A stretch of 64,000 nt of DNA, taken from Hymenobacter glacialis (GTDB lineage Bacteria > Bacteroidota > Bacteroidia > Cytophagales > Hymenobacteraceae). The notes below the pieces were generated by a model that worked only from the letters and a program-made list of their open reading frames with translations, did not search any database and was not told the origin of the DNA. Positions 61,865-64,000 of this stretch are shown in pieces (position 1 is the stretch's first letter; every line of letters begins with the position of its first letter). Both the position numbers and the translations under genes were made by a program. The stretch covers positions 32,428 through 96,427 of the forward strand of contig NZ_MDZC01000023.1 in assembly GCF_001816165.1 (NCBI RefSeq), written 5' to 3'.

Positions 61865-62284
61865 ATGCCCGATTCTGCTGCCGACATCATTCTCTTTGAC
61901 GGCGTGTGCAACCTCTGCCATGGCTTTGTGCAATTTGTCATTGGGCAGGACCCGGCGGGCCGCTTCCGCTTCGCGGCCCTGCAAAGCCCGGCGGCGCAGG
62001 CCCTGCTAGCCGCTCAGGGCCTGGCACCCGCAGCGCTGCCCGCCTCCGACCCCGATTCAGTGCTGTTGCTTAGTGGCGGGCGGCTGTACTCCCACTCCAC
62101 GGCCGTGCTGCGCATTGCTCACGGCCTGGGCGGCGGATGGCGGCTGGCGGCCGTGGGCTGGGTGCTGCCCCGTCCCTGGCGCGATGCCCTCTACCGCTTC
62201 GTGGCGCGCCACCGCTACCGGTGGTTTGGCCGGCAGGAGAGCTGCATGCTGCCGTCGCCGGCCCTGCGCAGCCGGTTTTTATAA
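61865..62284 (+). CDS. DCC-family thiol-disulfide oxidoreductase (DUF393)
   Basis: A 139-residue protein from the ATG at 61865 (MPDSAADIILFDGVCNLC); twelve in-frame residues upstream are unlike the family. The defining start DGVCNLC holds the CxxC (Cys15/Cys18). Then come FRFAALQSP, LYSHSTAVLRIAHGLGGGWR and the ending DALYRFVARHRYRWFGRQES, all expected for DUF393. These thioredoxin-like proteins are predicted redox enzymes with no known partner. Free-standing, converging on the enolase-superfamily gene with about 30 bases between. Confidence 0.88.
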   Translation: MPDSAADIILFDGVCNLCHGFVQFVIGQDPAGRFRFAALQSPAAQALLAAQGLAPAALPASDPDSVLLLSGGRLYSHSTAVLRIAHGLGGGWRLAAVGWVLPRPWRDALYRFVARHRYRWFGRQESCMLPSPALRSRFL

Positions 62285-62313
62285 AATAAGCCCCTGGAGC
62301 GTGCAGCAGGGCA

Positions 62314-63429
62314 TCAGAAATGGACTTGTTGGGCCCGGCGCAGCACCGCGTCGTCGATGGTAGCGCCCAGGCCCGGGCCGGCCGGCAGCTCCACCACGCC
62401 CCCGGCGCGGTAGCGGATGCCGCCCACCACGGGGTCGTCGGTGAATAGGAGCGGCGTGTCGAAATCGCAGTGCCGGATGGCGTCGCTGGTGAGGGCCAGG
62501 TGGGCGGCGGCCGTCATGCCCAGCCGCGATTCGAGGAAGCCGCCCACCTGCAGGGTGAGGCCGGCCGCTTCGCCCAGCCGGGCAATTATCCGGGCCCGAT
62601 GGAAGCCCGACGACTTGCCCAGCTTGATGTTGAGCAGCTGGCAGGCCTGCAGTTGGATGAGCCGGGCGGCGTCGTGCTCGTCGCCGCAGCTTTCGTCGGC
62701 CATGATAGGGATGGGCGAGGCCGCCCGCACCCGGCTCAGCTCCATGAAGTGCTGGCGCAGGATGGGCTCTTCGCAGTGCTCGATGTTGAATGCGGCCAGG
62801 GCCTGCAGCACGGCAATGGCGCGGTCGGCCGTTTGCCAGCCCTGGTTGGCGTCGATGCGCAACGGGTGCGCCGGGCCAATGCCCGCCCGAATGGCCCGGA
62901 TGCGCGCCACGTCGTCTTCCAGCGTCCCGCCCAACTTCACCTTGATGGCCGGGAAGCCTTCCTGCTGAAAGCGCACGGCATCGGCCTGCATCTTGGCGGG
63001 CGCGTCCAGGCTCACGGTCATGTCGGTGTGTAGCGTTTTGCGGTTATTCCCGCCCAGAAACGCATAAATGGGCAGGCCGGCGTGCTGGGCCGCAACGTCG
63101 TGCAGGGCAATATCGAAGGCACTTTTGATGCTGCTGTTGCCGTAGATGATGCGGTCCATCACGGCCAGGGCGCCGGCCAGGTCCAGGGCGTCGCGCCCTT
63201 TCAGCACCGGGGCAAAATACTGGCCCACCACAAAGCAGGTGTCCACGCTCTCGCCGTTGATGGTGAGGAAGGGGCTGCACTCGCCGAAACCCACGTGCCC
63301 GTCCTGGGTGCGAATGACGACCACCACGTTTTGCACCGCCGCGAGCGGCCCTAAGGAGATAACGAACGGCTCGCGCAGCGGCACGAGCAGCTGGTAAATG
63401 CTGATGGCTTGGATGGTGGTGCCGGGCAT
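62314..63429 (-). CDS. Enolase-superfamily enzyme, dipeptide-epimerase-like
   Basis: A 371-residue enzyme from the ATG at 63429 (MPGTTIQAISIYQLLVPLRE). The enolase-superfamily capping domain (about 1-125) is followed by the barrel: KVK at 163-165, metal ligands Asp193 (RIDANQGW), Glu220 (HCEEP) and Asp245 (MADES), and the opposing Lys269 in NIKLGKSSG. Lysines on both sides of the metal are typical of the muconate lactonising subgroup, which includes L-Ala-D/L-Glu and other dipeptide epimerases and o-succinylbenzoate synthase. The two-lysine pattern and the absence of menaquinone genes nearby favour dipeptide epimerase, but specificity is not settled. Confidence 0.88.
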   Translation of the reverse strand: MPGTTIQAISIYQLLVPLREPFVISLGPLAAVQNVVVVIRTQDGHVGFGECSPFLTINGESVDTCFVVGQYFAPVLKGRDALDLAGALAVMDRIIYGNSSIKSAFDIALHDVAAQHAGLPIYAFLGGNNRKTLHTDMTVSLDAPAKMQADAVRFQQEGFPAIKVKLGGTLEDDVARIRAIRAGIGPAHPLRIDANQGWQTADRAIAVLQALAAFNIEHCEEPILRQHFMELSRVRAASPIPIMADESCGDEHDAARLIQLQACQLLNIKLGKSSGFHRARIIARLGEAAGLTLQVGGFLESRLGMTAAAHLALTSDAIRHCDFDTPLLFTDDPVVGGIRYRAGGVVELPAGPGLGATIDDAVLRRAQQVHF

Positions 63430-63517
63430 GAGGAAAATGCTACGCCGCAAATGACGGCGAAGCGCGGCACTTCGGCAAGCAGCTGCTGGCGCGCGTCTGC
63501 GACGAGTGATGGTAGGG

Positions 63518-63668
63518 ACATCTTACGCTGGTGCGCGTCTGCGACGCGTGCCAGTTGGCGTCGAGCCTATGGCTCGGGCAAAGGATTACGGCTGGGCTGG
63601 CGCATATCCCGAGCCACAGGCTCGACACCAGTGGGCACGCGTCGCAGACGCGCGCCAGCGTAAGATGT
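63518..63668. repeat. 151-bp palindromic element, ACATCTTACGCTGG family
   Basis: Arms of about 61 bases (starting ACATCTTACGCTGG, with GCGCGTCTGCGACGCGTGCC inside) with about six mismatches, around a 29-base centre. A broken piece of an arm (GGCGCGCGTCTGCGACG) lies just before it at 63484-63508. The right edge abuts the stop codon of the ORF fragment at 63668. Confidence 0.85.
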
Positions 63669-63892
63669 TACTCGGGTGCAGCGGAACTATATCGCTCAGC
63701 TGCTTTCATCGCTATTTCTGGAGGCACCAACGTATCTGTAGTATTAGGATAGTATTTTGACAATATAGTTTCGGTAAGTTTTCCAACAGCTTCTCTGTAA
63801 GCATTACCACCATTATATTTTGAAATAACTGGTTCATAAAATGTGGAATTATCTATATAATAGCTATTTTCATCCAATACAAATGATTTCAA
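63668..63892 (-). pseudogene. AT-rich ORF fragment of unknown identity
   Basis: About 74 codons of low GC (SFVLDENSYYIDNSTFYEPV, then KYNGGNAYREAVGKLTETIL) that look like a real protein sequence by composition. There is no ATG. A TTG at 63892 is the only start, and a few codons upstream (to about 63916) a stop closes the frame. The other end stops at the border of the 151-bp palindrome. I think it is a decayed or cut gene piece; I do not recognise the family. Confidence 0.4.
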
Positions 63893-64000
63893 GACTTCTT
63901 CATAACTGATGTTACGCGGCTAAAGTTAGCAGTCCCTATTTTCGGCGATGACTTGCACCTTGGATTTATACACGGACTATCTGATTAGCTCAATGGGCCC

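Noticed and set aside
63970..64000. tRNA-like GATTAGCTCAATGG at the right edge
   Set aside because: Only a D-arm-like stretch is present before the window ends and the preceding bases do not supply an acceptor stem, so no tRNA can be supported.

Overview
The window is a chromosomal segment from a high-GC member of the Bacteroidota, most likely Hymenobacter or a close relative in the Cytophagales. The signs are type IX secretion (T9SS) C-terminal sorting domains, a lipidated BamA-family protein (TamL) paired with TamB, many short lipoproteins, few Shine-Dalgarno sequences, Bacteroidota -7 boxes of the TAnnTTTG type, and a DPE2-like 4-alpha-glucanotransferase with two starch-binding modules. 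The genus is inferred from gene content and was not checked by any search.

Layout. 0-5.5 kb: the 3' part of asnS, a basic secreted protein and uvrA. 5.5-10.7 kb: small secreted proteins and lipoproteins (two DUF4142 proteins, a frameshifted lipoprotein with a broken C-terminal copy beside it, and an AT-rich lipoprotein island). 10.7-13.6 kb: housekeeping genes on the minus strand (paaG-like, ispD, queA). 13.8-17.4 kb: a frameshifted MacB/FtsX-type permease, an MscS channel and a TerB-like Gly-rich protein. 17.6-17.9 kb: two tRNA-Val genes. 18-21 kb: a frameshifted GT-C membrane glycosyltransferase and a frameshifted acetyltransferase-like gene. 20.9-28.6 kb: the tamB-tamL operon. 28.8-31.6 kb: malQ. 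32.2-41.4 kb: a 3075-residue T9SS surface protein with a beta-helix and seven DUF11-like repeats. 41.5-44.1 kb: an operon of a flavoprotein oxidoreductase, an alpha/beta hydrolase and an aquaporin. 44.1-47.7 kb: a patatin/beta-barrel fusion and a zinc phospholipase C/S1-P1-like protein. 47.9-53.1 kb: a T9SS protein lacking its N-terminus and two tandem DUF885 proteins. 53.3-63.4 kb: an acyl-CoA synthetase, POT transporter, M28 peptidase, flavin reductase-like protein, two small envelope proteins, a lipase, a DCC-family protein and an enolase-superfamily epimerase. The right edge holds an AT-rich ORF fragment.

Much of the window serves the cell envelope. TamB/TamL and the patatin barrel are outer-membrane machinery, and the giant protein is T9SS cargo. 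The peptidases (two DUF885, one M28), POT transporter and dipeptide epimerase candidate together suggest peptide scavenging, although they are not one operon.

The most unusual signal is a set of palindromic elements of different sequence. Several have arms of about 34-61 nt around an unpaired centre of 28-30 nt. Two AT-rich elements lie in frame inside coding genes (malQ and the lipase), and a G-rich inverted-repeat arm is translated as part of the IspD N-terminus. A second signal is a cluster of five apparent single-base frameshifts in four plus-strand genes between 8 and 21 kb, one at an 11-G tract. These are either sequence errors or recent or phase-variable mutations.
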